A stretch of DNA of 12,667 bases from assembly GCA_021781255.1 (NCBI GenBank), contig JAJXXG010000436.1:1-12667 (forward strand), in the 5' to 3' direction. The DNA is from Acidobacteriota bacterium. Its GTDB lineage: Bacteria; Acidobacteriota; Terriglobia; Terriglobales; Acidobacteriaceae. This document shows, piece by piece, positions 1-6,715 of the stretch. The position numbers and the translations under genes were made by a program. The notes beneath the pieces are model-generated. The model was given only the letters and a program-made list of their open reading frames with translations. It ran no database searches and was not told the origin of the DNA. Positions within the stretch are counted from its first letter, which is position 1; every line of letters starts with the position of its first letter.

Positions 1-144
1 CTTGTGGCCGACCCGGGCCTCCTGCCTGAAGACCACCGCGCCGATATTCCCGCTGAGGGCCTGGCCCGCACAGTAGCCGACTACATCGCCGGCATGACCG
101 ACAGCTACATCGAGCAGGTATGGTTCCGCTGCGGAGCGCACTGA
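1..144 (+). CDS. dgt: dGTP triphosphohydrolase-like protein, C-terminal fragment (5' partial)
   Basis: Frame 1 is open from the first base to a TGA at 142-144 and gives 47 residues. It contains VADYIAGMTDSYIEQVW near its end. VADYIAGMTD followed by Y is the usual C-terminal signature of the HD-domain deoxyguanosine-triphosphate triphosphohydrolase family, which cleaves dGTP to deoxyguanosine and triphosphate. The HD motif and the start lie outside the window, so the family call rests on this tail alone. The gene is convergent with the Asd-like gene, with only 25 bases between the two stop codons and no convincing terminator there. Confidence 0.72.
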   Translation, partial: LVADPGLLPEDHRADIPAEGLARTVADYIAGMTDSYIEQVWFRCGAH

Positions 145-169
145 TGGCGCGGCACCGCCATGGCGAGAT

Positions 170-1195
170 CTACTGCACAGCTCCCTGCGGCCGCAACCGG
201 CGCAGGTCCATGGCGCACTCCACGGCATTCTGCGCGTAGAGGCGCAGATTGTCTGACGCAGCCCACAACCACAGCCTTGAAGTCTCAGCCGGGTTGCGTC
301 CGCCCGGCTCCGTGCGCAGCCGGATCAACACGTCATTCTGCCCGGTGGCTGCCAGGTTTGAGGGCGAATCCGTATCTTCCAGCACCAGGTCCAGATGGTC
401 GCCGCTCAAGGCCTCTTCCAGCGCAGAGATTTCCACCGGCCTTTCCAGCTCGACGAACGCTGAAAATGTATGACCGTGAAAGACCGGCGCGTGAATCGTC
501 TGCAGGGCCAGCGAGGGCCAGCGCTTGCCGGCCAATGCCGCCAGGTGACGGCGAACCCGCGCTTCCACAGCGCCCAGATTCGCAGTGGCGCTCTCGCCTA
601 GCCCGGAGAGCAGATTATAGGCCGCCTGCGCGTCGTAGAAGGCCCGCGGCATTCCCTGGAAGCTGAGCAGGCTCACCGTCTGCTGGTGCAGTTCGTCCAT
701 GGCCCCTCGTCCAAACTCGCTGGCGGGCAGCAGCAGCGTAGCAGCCGCCATGCGCAGCGGCGCGGCCTGCTGCAGGCGGTCCATCACCAGCGCCAGAGCC
801 AGCGCGGCAGAGTGAGCCGGAACCACCGCGGGCGTAAACAGGTCGGCGCTGCCCGCATCCGAGCCAATCCACGGAGCCCGCACCAGCACGCCCGCCTCCT
901 GGTCCAGCCCGCCGGAGAGGTCCAGCACCGTGGAGCCCGCTCGGAGCGCCTGCTTCCAGTGCTTGCGGGTCAGCTCCTCGGCGCCGCAAAAGAACGTGAA
1001 GTCCACATGATCGAATGCATCCGCGCCGATGGCTTGCACAAAGGTTACTTCGTCGCCCACCTGGTCCAACTGGCCCAGCGCATTTTCCTCGTCCAGCAAC
1101 ACAAAGGTGGCCGCCGCGAGCGGCGAATCGGAAAGCGCTTCCTTCAACTCCTTGCCCACCAGGGTGGAGGCGCCGGCAATGGCAATCTTGTACAC
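170..1195 (-). CDS. Asd/ArgC-fold protein (USG-1-like) without the catalytic cysteine
   Basis: 341 residues with the layout of aspartate-semialdehyde dehydrogenase. The N-terminal NAD(P)-binding loop GASTLVGKEL is at 8-17. The C-terminal dimerisation domain has the typical GHT at 241-243, DVLIRLR at 288-294 and LWLWAASDNLRLYAQNAVE at 308-326. Where true enzymes read NPNCSTI, this protein reads VVPAHSAALA (124-133), so by my alignment the nucleophilic Cys is replaced by His128. Loss of that Cys is known in the USG-1 subgroup, whose function is unclear, so I do not call this asd. The start is GTG at 1195, supported by AGAAGG six bases upstream; the open frame continues to 1876 but only as an overlap of pssA in another frame. 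It lies 29 bases after pssA and is probably co-transcribed with psd and pssA. It may be a non-catalytic paralog or have a different activity. Confidence 0.85.
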   Translation of the reverse strand: MYKIAIAGASTLVGKELKEALSDSPLAAATFVLLDEENALGQLDQVGDEVTFVQAIGADAFDHVDFTFFCGAEELTRKHWKQALRAGSTVLDLSGGLDQEAGVLVRAPWIGSDAGSADLFTPAVVPAHSAALALALVMDRLQQAAPLRMAAATLLLPASEFGRGAMDELHQQTVSLLSFQGMPRAFYDAQAAYNLLSGLGESATANLGAVEARVRRHLAALAGKRWPSLALQTIHAPVFHGHTFSAFVELERPVEISALEEALSGDHLDLVLEDTDSPSNLAATGQNDVLIRLRTEPGGRNPAETSRLWLWAASDNLRLYAQNAVECAMDLRRLRPQGAVQ

Positions 1196-1201
1196 AGGTA
1201 T

Positions 1202-1207
1202 CCTTCT
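1202..1207 (-). promoter_or_regulatory. Ribosome binding site deciding the GTG start of the Asd-like gene
   Basis: On the minus strand AGAAGG lies six bases before the GTG at 1195. It sits in a purine-rich stretch between the pssA stop and this gene. It sets the start just before YKIAIAGAS, the expected N-terminus of the Rossmann fold. Confidence 0.7.
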
Positions 1208-1224
1208 TCTTTTTTCTGGAAAAA

Positions 1225-2118
1225 CTATGACGGCCTCATCGGACCCGGCTCCGGTGCGTGCGTCTCGGACATGTCGGCGGGTCTGCGACGCCGCCTGCGC
1301 GACCATGAGTATGCCGCCCGGGCCCAGATACCGGAGAACATGTAAACTAGCGCAACCGCAAACAGCACCACCTGCGAATAGCGCATGATGGCATACAACA
1401 CAATGGCAATCAGCAGCAGCAGTTGAAAGGGATGCTTGCCCGCGAGATTGATTTCCTTGCCGGACCAGAATCGCCAGGTGCTGACCATCAGGAAGCCCGT
1501 AAGACCAACCAGGATGAGCCAGGGAATGGCAATCCACCACGCCTGCACTGGGATGCCGTAGCAGAGATGCACCGTGGACGCCAGCAGGCCCGCCGCTGCG
1601 GGAATCGGCATGCCCACGAAGTATTTGCGATCCGGCCGCCCCGGGTTGCGCGGCTGCGCGTCGTGGCTGATATTGAACCGCGCCAGTCGCGAAGCGCCGC
1701 CTATGAGGTAAAGAAAACAGAAGAAGGCTCCCGCCTGCATCAGGTGCTGCCGCAGTTGAGCATTGATCGAGTCGGGCAGAAAATGAAATCCCCAGATAAA
1801 GGCCAGCAGGCTGGGCGCCACGCCGAAGGTAATCACATCGGCCAGCGAATCCAGTTCCTTGCCGAAATCGCTGCATGTGTTGGTCATGCGGGCAATGCGC
1901 CCATCCAGCGCGTCAAGCGGGATGGCGAGCAGAATGGCGATCGCCGCCCAGTCCAGATGCACTTCCGCGTTGCCGCTGATCGCAGCAATCGTCTGGGTAA
2001 TCGAGAAGTAGCCCGCGCCGATGTTGCCCGCCGTAAACAGCGACGGCAGCAGAAACATGCCGCGGCGCAGCCTGGCGCGCGCATCGGCTTTGGCCTGCGT
2101 GGAATCAGGGCGGCTCAC
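1225..2118 (-). CDS. pssA: CDP-diacylglycerol-serine O-phosphatidyltransferase (phosphatidylserine synthase)
   Basis: 297-residue integral membrane enzyme that joins CDP-diacylglycerol and serine to make phosphatidylserine, the substrate of the neighbouring Psd. The CDP-alcohol phosphotransferase signature DxxDGxxAR-8x-GxxxDxxxD is complete: D69, D72, G73, A76, R77, G86, D90 and D94. The metal-binding aspartates are therefore intact. Several hydrophobic segments follow, at about 112-130, 168-186, 191-212 and 229-265. [19 protein letters not shown] near the N-terminus is typical of bacterial type II PssA. The C-terminus is unusual: six consecutive arginines (274-279), then an 18-residue polar tail. 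The start is GTG at 2118, overlapping the psd stop as GTGA, which suggests translational coupling. Confidence 0.95.
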   Translation of the reverse strand: MSRPDSTQAKADARARLRRGMFLLPSLFTAGNIGAGYFSITQTIAAISGNAEVHLDWAAIAILLAIPLDALDGRIARMTNTCSDFGKELDSLADVITFGVAPSLLAFIWGFHFLPDSINAQLRQHLMQAGAFFCFLYLIGGASRLARFNISHDAQPRNPGRPDRKYFVGMPIPAAAGLLASTVHLCYGIPVQAWWIAIPWLILVGLTGFLMVSTWRFWSGKEINLAGKHPFQLLLLIAIVLYAIMRYSQVVLFAVALVYMFSGIWARAAYSWSRRRRRRPADMSETHAPEPGPMRPS

Positions 2119-2744
2119 GCGCGCTTTCCCCCGGGCATGGCCGCCAGAATGCTCGCGCCGCCGCGCACCCGCTGGCCCGTCTTCACGCGCAGCTCGGCCT
2201 CCGCAGGCAGCAGCACATCCACCCGCGAACCGAACTTGATGAGACCCACCCGTTGTCCTCGCGCCACACTGTCGCCCTCGCGAAAGTTGAACACAATGCG
2301 CCTCGCCAGCAGGCCGGCGATCTGCTTGAAGGTAACCTCGATTCCCTGGCCCCGGACCGTCACAACGTTCTGCTCGTTGCGGTCTGCGGAGGCCGGGTTC
2401 ATCGCGTTCAGATAGAGACCCTTTTGATAGCGAACCAACGTAAGAACGCCGCCGATGGGCGAGCGGTTCACATGCACGTCAAATACGCTGAGGAAAATGC
2501 TGATGCGCTGCCGAGGGCCGTCCGGCGTGGCAAGCGTAACGGTCTCCGTCACCAGACCGTCGCCGGGTGACACAATCAACCCCTCGCCCGTGGGAATCTC
2601 CCGCCGAGGATCGCGGAAAAACCACAGGAAGAACACCGCCAGGAGCACCGGCACAATTGCCCACACCCAGCCGTGCGTGGCCCACGCCACCACCCCAGCC
2701 ACCGCCAGCAGACTCAAACCGTAAATGTAACCGTCGCGAACCAT
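2115..2744 (-). CDS. psd: Phosphatidylserine decarboxylase proenzyme, short bacterial type
   Basis: Converts phosphatidylserine to phosphatidylethanolamine with a pyruvoyl group made by self-cleavage. With the ATG start at 2744 the protein has 209 residues, normal for the short archaeal/bacterial (Psd-A) form. The N-terminal [17 protein letters not shown] leads into a hydrophobic membrane region that ends at [18 protein letters not shown] lies mid-protein (residues 88-96). The cleavage site is LIKFGSRVD, with the Gly-Ser bond at 172-173; Ser173 becomes the pyruvoyl. GSR is the usual form in this subgroup. A TTG three codons upstream (2753) is an alternative start, but ATG fits the family N-terminus better and is preceded by GGGGA. 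The gene is followed at once by pssA (GTGA overlap). Confidence 0.94.
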   Translation of the reverse strand: MVRDGYIYGLSLLAVAGVVAWATHGWVWAIVPVLLAVFFLWFFRDPRREIPTGEGLIVSPGDGLVTETVTLATPDGPRQRISIFLSVFDVHVNRSPIGGVLTLVRYQKGLYLNAMNPASADRNEQNVVTVRGQGIEVTFKQIAGLLARRIVFNFREGDSVARGQRVGLIKFGSRVDVLLPAEAELRVKTGQRVRGGASILAAMPGGKRA

Positions 2745-2755
2745 AGTCCCCAACG

Positions 2756-2761
2756 ATTATA
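2756..2761 (-). promoter_or_regulatory. Candidate -10 box (TATAAT) for psd-pssA
   Basis: A perfect TATAAT on the minus strand lies 11 bases before the psd ATG. I see no good -35 at 16-18 bases upstream. If used, transcription would start near 2749 and leave a leader of only about five bases, so either the mRNA is almost leaderless or the box is fortuitous. Confidence 0.35.
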
Positions 2762-2778
2762 CGGTTCAATCACGGGCA

Positions 2779-2806
2779 GCGGGCGTTCGGATATAGACAC
2801 GCCCGC
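2779..2806. repeat. Perfect 7-bp GC-rich inverted repeat upstream of psd
   Basis: GCGGGCG (2779-2785) and CGCCCGC (2800-2806) are exact reverse complements around a 14-base AT-richer spacer. It lies between the DUF465 stop and the psd start, about 18 bases upstream of the candidate psd -10 box. It has no T-tract, so it is not a classical intrinsic terminator. It could be an operator, a weak transcription-end hairpin for the DUF465 gene, or chance in GC-rich DNA. A second small hairpin, GCGGT-TCAG-ACCGC, is at 2815-2828. Confidence 0.5.
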
Positions 2807-2871
2807 CCTTCAGAGCGGTTCAGACCGCCGTTCCACCAATCACCCGCTTCAGCCAGTTGCCTGAGGGTGCT

Positions 2872-3081
2872 CTACGCTACCGCGGCAGCGCGGTGTTCCA
2901 GAGCGAAGATCAGGTCCTTGGCATGCAGCTTCAGCTTCTTCAGGCGCACCTCTTCGAGTTGCTCATCCTCGGAGAGATAGGGCTTCTGAAGCAGTTCTTC
3001 CAAACGCTGAGCGTATCGACTGTGTTCGGAATGCAGGCGATCAATCTCTTCGCTCAGCGTGGAATCTTTTATCTCATCCAT
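2872..3081 (-). CDS. YdcH/DUF465 family small helical protein
   Basis: 69 residues, acidic and basic in alternation, with no hydrophobic core segment. The pattern is two helices: EEIDRLHSEHSRYAQRLEELLQ, a short break with YLSEDEQLEE, then VRLKKLKLHAKDLIFALE. The second helix, LKK.KL..KD.I, is the hallmark of the DUF465/YdcH family, predicted to form a short coiled-coil hairpin; its molecular role is unknown. The start is ATG at 3081, preceded by a clear GGAGG at 3088-3092 with a six-base spacer; a TTG one codon earlier is not preferred. It stands apart from rimI (165-base gap) and psd (127-base gap) and is probably its own unit. The tail AALEHRAAAVA-like end is Ala-rich. Confidence 0.85.
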   Translation of the reverse strand: MDEIKDSTLSEEIDRLHSEHSRYAQRLEELLQKPYLSEDEQLEEVRLKKLKLHAKDLIFALEHRAAAVA

Positions 3082-3087
3082 CAAGCA

Positions 3088-3092
3088 CCTCC
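3088..3092 (-). promoter_or_regulatory. Strong ribosome binding site of the DUF465 gene
   Basis: GGAGG on the minus strand with a six-base spacer to the ATG at 3081. It is the best-spaced Shine-Dalgarno match in the window and favours ATG over the adjacent TTG as the start. Confidence 0.8.
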
Positions 3093-3111
3093 GTGGGTGT
3101 CAGAACACTTA

Positions 3112-3141
3112 CATATATCTCCACCGCCTGCCAGACGGCAA
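3112..3141 (-). promoter_or_regulatory. Candidate promoter of the DUF465 gene
   Basis: On the minus strand TTGCCG (3141 to 3136) and TATATG (3117 to 3112) are separated by 18 bases. Each matches the sigma-70 consensus at four of six positions. The location, in the 165-base gap just upstream of a gene with its own strong ribosome site, is right for a promoter, but the match is only moderate. Confidence 0.28.
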
Positions 3142-3201
3142 GCGGGAAGACGCCTAAAAATAGTTTGGAGCTGTGGATTTTGGCGATTTGGCCTGACAAG
3201 C

Positions 3202-3215
3202 GTGACGTCCATCAC
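3202..3215. promoter_or_regulatory. GTGA-N6-TCAC dyad, possible CRP/FNR-family site
   Basis: GTGA (3202-3205) and TCAC (3212-3215) form a perfect dyad with a six-base centre, the core spacing of CRP-family operators (TGTGA-N6-TCACA). The outer T and A of that consensus are absent. It lies in the rimI-DUF465 gap, about 100 bases upstream of the likely DUF465 transcription start. Which regulator would bind, if any, cannot be told from here. Confidence 0.25.
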
Positions 3216-3246
3216 CATAAGGGGCCCTCGGCCGGCTTGCGCCAGG

Positions 3247-3723
3247 TCACATCAGTGCGAGACACATCAGAACCGCATCCTCAACCGGATCAGCGTAGTA
3301 GCGCGGTCGGCGACCGGCCACCTCAAATCCGAGAGCGCGATAGAGCGCCTGTGCCTGTGTATTAGACGCGCGCACCTCCAGCAGTGTCACGCTTACCCGC
3401 TCCTGGCGGAGCGCCCCGGCCAGCGCCTGAAACAGTTGGCGCGCCAGTCCTCGTCGCTGAAATCCGGCTGCCACGGCAATCGTTTCCAACTCGGCCTCGG
3501 GCGGCGTAAGCCAGGCCACCGCGAAACCGGCAACGACACCGCTCGCCGCATCCTCGACCACCAGTGCGATGCGCCTCGGCGCCAATTCCGCGCCGAGCGC
3601 GGCCATGTAGACCTCGCGCGGCCAGTGCGGAGCCTGGCTCAAACTCGCAGCAATCTCGATGACCCGGTCGAGGTCCGCCGGCGTCATGCGACGAATACGG
3701 GCTACCGGCGCGTTGCGGCTCAT
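3247..3723 (-). CDS. rimI: Ribosomal protein S18-alanine N-acetyltransferase-like GNAT
   Basis: 158-residue GNAT acetyltransferase of the RimI type, which acetylates protein N-termini (classically Ala1 of ribosomal protein S18) with acetyl-CoA. The acetyl-CoA loop is AVAAGFQRRGLARQLF (83-98), carrying the Q/R-x-x-G-x-A pattern. The C-terminal signature LLEVRASNTQAQALYRALGF (114-133) gives Glu116 and Tyr128, in the positions of the RimI catalytic pair, and RYYADPVEDAVLM follows. HW at 33-34 matches the usual N-terminal substrate-loop region. The ATG overlaps the tsaB stop as ATGA (3720-3723), so translation is likely coupled. tsaB-rimI adjacency is common in bacteria and supports RimI over a generic GNAT. 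Confidence 0.9.
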   Translation of the reverse strand: MSRNAPVARIRRMTPADLDRVIEIAASLSQAPHWPREVYMAALGAELAPRRIALVVEDAASGVVAGFAVAWLTPPEAELETIAVAAGFQRRGLARQLFQALAGALRQERVSVTLLEVRASNTQAQALYRALGFEVAGRRPRYYADPVEDAVLMCLALM

Positions 3724-4409
3724 GCGCGCCGCGGTCCCTGACCGGCATGTTCGCCGAAGATCTCCGCATCGGAACGGCGCAGGTAGTGCCCATCCAGCAG
3801 CGCCGGGTCTGCAAACTGCCCTTCCAGTATCAGCGGCGTCGCAAGCGCCAGCGCATCCGCCGCTGTGGGCGCCGGTACCCGGACCAGTCCGGCGCCCGGC
3901 CAGGCTGCGGCGAGAAGCGCAGCCGCGCCCTCATCGCACACCGCAACCGGCGTGTGCGGAAGGTGGATTCCTGCAAGCTCCGCGGCGCCTGCCAGCAACT
4001 CCTGCGGCTCTGCGCCAAGTCTTCCCAGATGCAGAAACACCTCGTGGCGATGCGCATCGAGCGCCGCTGACGGGGTCTGAGCCTTCCAGGCCAGCAGTTC
4101 CAGCCGCGAGACGGCCACAACCGGAATCCCTGCGGCCTCGGCCAGCCCCTTTGCCACGCTCAGTCCCACGCGGACGCCCGTAAAGCTGCCCGGCCCATGC
4201 ACGGCCACAATAGCCCCCAGTTGCTTTACCTCCGCGCCATTGCGGGCCAGCAACTCGCCCACGGCCGCCACAAGCGTGGAGGAATAGGTGCGCCCGGCAA
4301 GCTCGACCTGGCCGAGTATCTCCACGCGCTGCCCGGTCAGCCGCCCAAGAGCGACGGAGCCGGACGGCCCGCAAGTATCGATGCCGAGCAGCAGAAGGGC
4401 TTCACGCAT
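3720..4409 (-). CDS. tsaB: tRNA threonylcarbamoyladenosine biosynthesis protein TsaB
   Basis: 229 residues, the normal length. TsaB is the partner of TsaD and TsaE in making t6A at position 37 of ANN-decoding tRNAs; it has the ASKHA fold but is not itself the catalyst. The N-terminus LLLLGIDTCGPSGSVAL (5-21) is the phosphate-1-like loop. HGPGSFTGVRVGLSVAKGLA (71-90) is the diagnostic TsaB signature. The C-terminal half is Ala-rich and less conserved, as usual. The start is ATG at 4409, nine bases after the stop of the PLP gene, with no clear ribosome site of its own, so it is probably translated by coupling. It ends in an ATGA overlap with rimI. tsaD and tsaE are not in the window. Confidence 0.93.
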   Translation of the reverse strand: MREALLLLGIDTCGPSGSVALGRLTGQRVEILGQVELAGRTYSSTLVAAVGELLARNGAEVKQLGAIVAVHGPGSFTGVRVGLSVAKGLAEAAGIPVVAVSRLELLAWKAQTPSAALDAHRHEVFLHLGRLGAEPQELLAGAAELAGIHLPHTPVAVCDEGAAALLAAAWPGAGLVRVPAPTAADALALATPLILEGQFADPALLDGHYLRRSDAEIFGEHAGQGPRRA

Positions 4410-4418
4410 GACTTGCCA

Positions 4419-5567
4419 TTACACTGCGGCCAGGGCCTGATCCAGGTCGGCGATCAGGTCTTCCTTGTCCTCGATGCCGATGGAGAGCCGGATCGTTCCC
4501 TGCGTGATGCCGGCGGCTTCCCGCTCCGCATCGCTCAGGGCCGCATGGGTGGTGGTGGCCGAGTGCGACGCCAGCGACTCGACCCCACCCAGCGACTCGG
4601 CGTTCAGGAAAATCTTCATCGCTGCCATAAAGCGCCCCGCCCCGTCGCGCGTACCGATATCAAAGCTCAGCATGGAGCCGAAGCCCTTCTGCTGCTTCAC
4701 GGCCAACTCATATTGCGGGTGGCTCTTCAGCCCCGGATAGGCCAGCCGGCTCACCTTGGGGTGCGTGGAGAGATACTCCGCAACCGCCCGGCCGTTTTCC
4801 TCGTGCTGCTTGATCCGGAGAGGCATGGTCTTGATGCCGCGCAGCACCAGGTAGCACTCGAAGGGCGAAAGAATCGCGCCTACCGCCTTCTGCACCAGCA
4901 GAAAGCGCTCCTTGTGCTCCGGCTTCGACCCGATCAGCGCTCCGCCGATGCCGTCCGAGTGGCCATTCAGATATTTCGTGGTGGAGTGCATCACGATGTC
5001 CGCGCCAAGCGCCAGCGGGCTCTGCAACACCGGCGACATGAAGGTGTTGTCCACGCTTACTTCCACGCTCTTTGCGTGGGCAATCTCGCTGATGGCGGCG
5101 ATGTCGCTGAGCACCATGAGCGGATTGCTCGGCGTCTCGATGTGGATCAACTTCGTGCTGGGCCGGATGGCCGCAGCCACCGCGTCCAGGTTGCTCGTGT
5201 CCACATACTCGATGTCGATCCCGTAGTGGCTCACGATCTGGTTGAACAGCCGCACGGTGCCTGCATAGACATTGTGCGAGCACAGCAGGTGGTCGCCGGC
5301 GCGCAGCATCGTCACCAGTGCGGAAATCGCCGCCATGCCGCTGGCGAAGGCATGGCCGCTCGTGCCGCCTTCCAGTGCGGTAAGCGCCGCCTCCAGCCGG
5401 TCTCGCGTGGGATTGCCGGCGCGCGAGTAGTCCCAGCCTTTGTCCGTTCCAATGCCGGTCAGTTCAAAGGTCGAGGAAAGATAAACAGGCACATTCACCG
5501 CGCCCGTCAGTGGGTCCGGGTGTTGCCCGGCATGCACAGCGAGGGTCGAGTATCTGTATTGGGACAT
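4419..5567 (-). CDS. Cys/Met-metabolism PLP enzyme (cystathionine gamma-synthase or gamma-lyase type)
   Basis: 382 residues, full length for the fold-type I trans-sulfuration family. Seen in order: STLAVHAGQ (7-15), PVYLSSTF (27-34), YSRAGNPTRDRLE (48-60), the cofactor-stacking region FASGMAAISALV (74-85), IETPSNP (143-149), SVDNTF (171-176) and MHSTTKYLNGHSD (193-205). Lys198 is the expected PLP Schiff-base lysine. SLGGVESLASH (325-335) is the substrate-side motif shared by cystathionine gamma-synthases and lyases. The sequence alone does not separate MetB (O-acyl-homoserine plus Cys to cystathionine) from the gamma-lyase. It begins 62 bases after the upstream VWFA gene. AGGAG lies 12 bases before the ATG, a long spacer. 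Confidence 0.93.
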   Translation of the reverse strand: MSQYRYSTLAVHAGQHPDPLTGAVNVPVYLSSTFELTGIGTDKGWDYSRAGNPTRDRLEAALTALEGGTSGHAFASGMAAISALVTMLRAGDHLLCSHNVYAGTVRLFNQIVSHYGIDIEYVDTSNLDAVAAAIRPSTKLIHIETPSNPLMVLSDIAAISEIAHAKSVEVSVDNTFMSPVLQSPLALGADIVMHSTTKYLNGHSDGIGGALIGSKPEHKERFLLVQKAVGAILSPFECYLVLRGIKTMPLRIKQHEENGRAVAEYLSTHPKVSRLAYPGLKSHPQYELAVKQQKGFGSMLSFDIGTRDGAGRFMAAMKIFLNAESLGGVESLASHSATTTHAALSDAEREAAGITQGTIRLSIGIEDKEDLIADLDQALAAV

Positions 5568-5629
5568 GGAAAGTTGATGCTCCTGGGTTCGGGGTTACAT
5601 CTACCAGCTTACCGCGCGTGCGCCCGGCG

Positions 5630-6715
5630 TTACTTCGCGGCGGCTGCGCCATTCTTTCTGGGCGCGCGGACTACCGGGAAATACCCAGTGCGGGTACGCA
5701 CATTGAGCTTGCCCATTCCCGGCGCCTCGGCGGTCAGCAGCACGCGGCGGAAGCCCGGCTCCGTGCTTGGCTTGGTGGAGTGGTAGCCAATGGTATATTG
5801 GCTGCGAATGTCCCTCGCCACCTCGGCGGCGATCTGATCCACCTGCTCCATGGACCGGGGAAAATAAGCAATACCGCCGGTCTCTGTGGAAAGCATCTCC
5901 AGCGCGCGACGTGCGTGCCGCACCTCGGCGCGGCTCATGTCGTCGCCAAACAGCAGCCCGATGGAGTAGATGACCGGCCCGGAGAGTTGCTGAACACGGC
6001 GGATGGTCTGCTCCAGCGTGAGCGTGGAGGCGTTGTCCACGCCGTCTGTGATCAGGATGAGCACCTGCTTGGGCCGCTTGGCGTCTGCCACCAGCTTGTC
6101 CGCCGAGGCCACCACGGCATCGTAGAGCGCGGTGCCTCCGCGGGACTCGATGTGCGACAGGCCGTCGCGCAGCTTGTTCACGTCCGAGGTGAAGTCCTGG
6201 TCGATGTAGGCCTCGTCGGAGAAGTTCACCACAAAGGCTTCGTCCTGCGGGTTGGAGGCGGCAATCAGGTCCAGCGTGCTCTTGTTCACCGCCGGACGCT
6301 TCTTGGACATCGAGCCCGAATTATCCACGACCAGCGCAATGGAAACCGGCAGATCAGTGTATTGGAAGCTGATGATGTTCTGCTTGACGCCGTCCTCAAA
6401 AACCTGAAAGTTATCCTTCTTCAGATCCTGGACAATGCGATTGCCTTCAAGCACCGTGGCGTTCAGCACCACTTCTTCCACGTCGGTGCGAAGAACGTAC
6501 CCCTCGCCTTCTTTCCGCAACGGCGCTCCGGCTGCGGTCTCGGGAGCCTCCGTGTCAGGCGAGCGCACCGGGTCGCGGTCTTCGGTCAACGAAGGCGCCT
6601 GGCCGGGCGCAGCATTGGCTGGAGCTTGTTGCCCCCAGAGCGGCAGCGCCGTTGCGAAAAGCAGAATGGCAAAAACCAAATTATTGCAAAGGCGCATAGT
6701 AGCCCGTACGAGCAT
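5630..6715 (-). CDS. Secreted VWFA-related acidobacterial domain protein (downstream copy)
   Basis: 361 residues. The N-terminal signal peptide (NNLVFAILLFATALPLWGQ, residues 11-29) is followed by a Pro/Ala-rich linker to about residue 70. Then comes a short beta region (VLRTDVEEVVLNATV ... DNFQVFEDG, 74-109) and a von Willebrand A domain from about 122. Its metal site (MIDAS) is intact: DNSGS at 131-135, Thr195 in RGGTALYDA, and Asp224 in ITDGVDN. The later STETGG (276-281) and QYTIGYHS (306-313) are typical of the VWFA-related acidobacterial family (TIGR03436). It is presumably a periplasmic or exported metal-dependent binding protein; its ligand is unknown. The start overlaps the end of the upstream paralog by 35 bases with the ATG at 6715, or by 17 with the ATG at 6697; neither has a good ribosome site. 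Confidence 0.9.
   Translation of the reverse strand: MLVRATMRLCNNLVFAILLFATALPLWGQQAPANAAPGQAPSLTEDRDPVRSPDTEAPETAAGAPLRKEGEGYVLRTDVEEVVLNATVLEGNRIVQDLKKDNFQVFEDGVKQNIISFQYTDLPVSIALVVDNSGSMSKKRPAVNKSTLDLIAASNPQDEAFVVNFSDEAYIDQDFTSDVNKLRDGLSHIESRGGTALYDAVVASADKLVADAKRPKQVLILITDGVDNASTLTLEQTIRRVQQLSGPVIYSIGLLFGDDMSRAEVRHARRALEMLSTETGGIAYFPRSMEQVDQIAAEVARDIRSQYTIGYHSTKPSTEPGFRRVLLTAEAPGMGKLNVRTRTGYFPVVRAPRKNGAAAAK

Noticed and set aside
145..169. Small hairpin TGGCG/CGCCA between the convergent dgt and Asd-like stops
   Set aside because: Only five base pairs and no T-tract; not enough for a terminator call in GC-rich DNA.
1196..1876. The open frame of the Asd-like gene continues 227 codons upstream to 1876
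   Set aside because: This stretch overlaps pssA in another frame, has no family features, and the real start at 1195 has a good ribosome site and the expected N-terminus.
4197..5786. A 529-codon plus-strand open frame antisense to the PLP enzyme gene
   Set aside because: It is a shadow of high-GC coding sequence on the other strand; its translation has no recognisable domain and it crosses several real genes.
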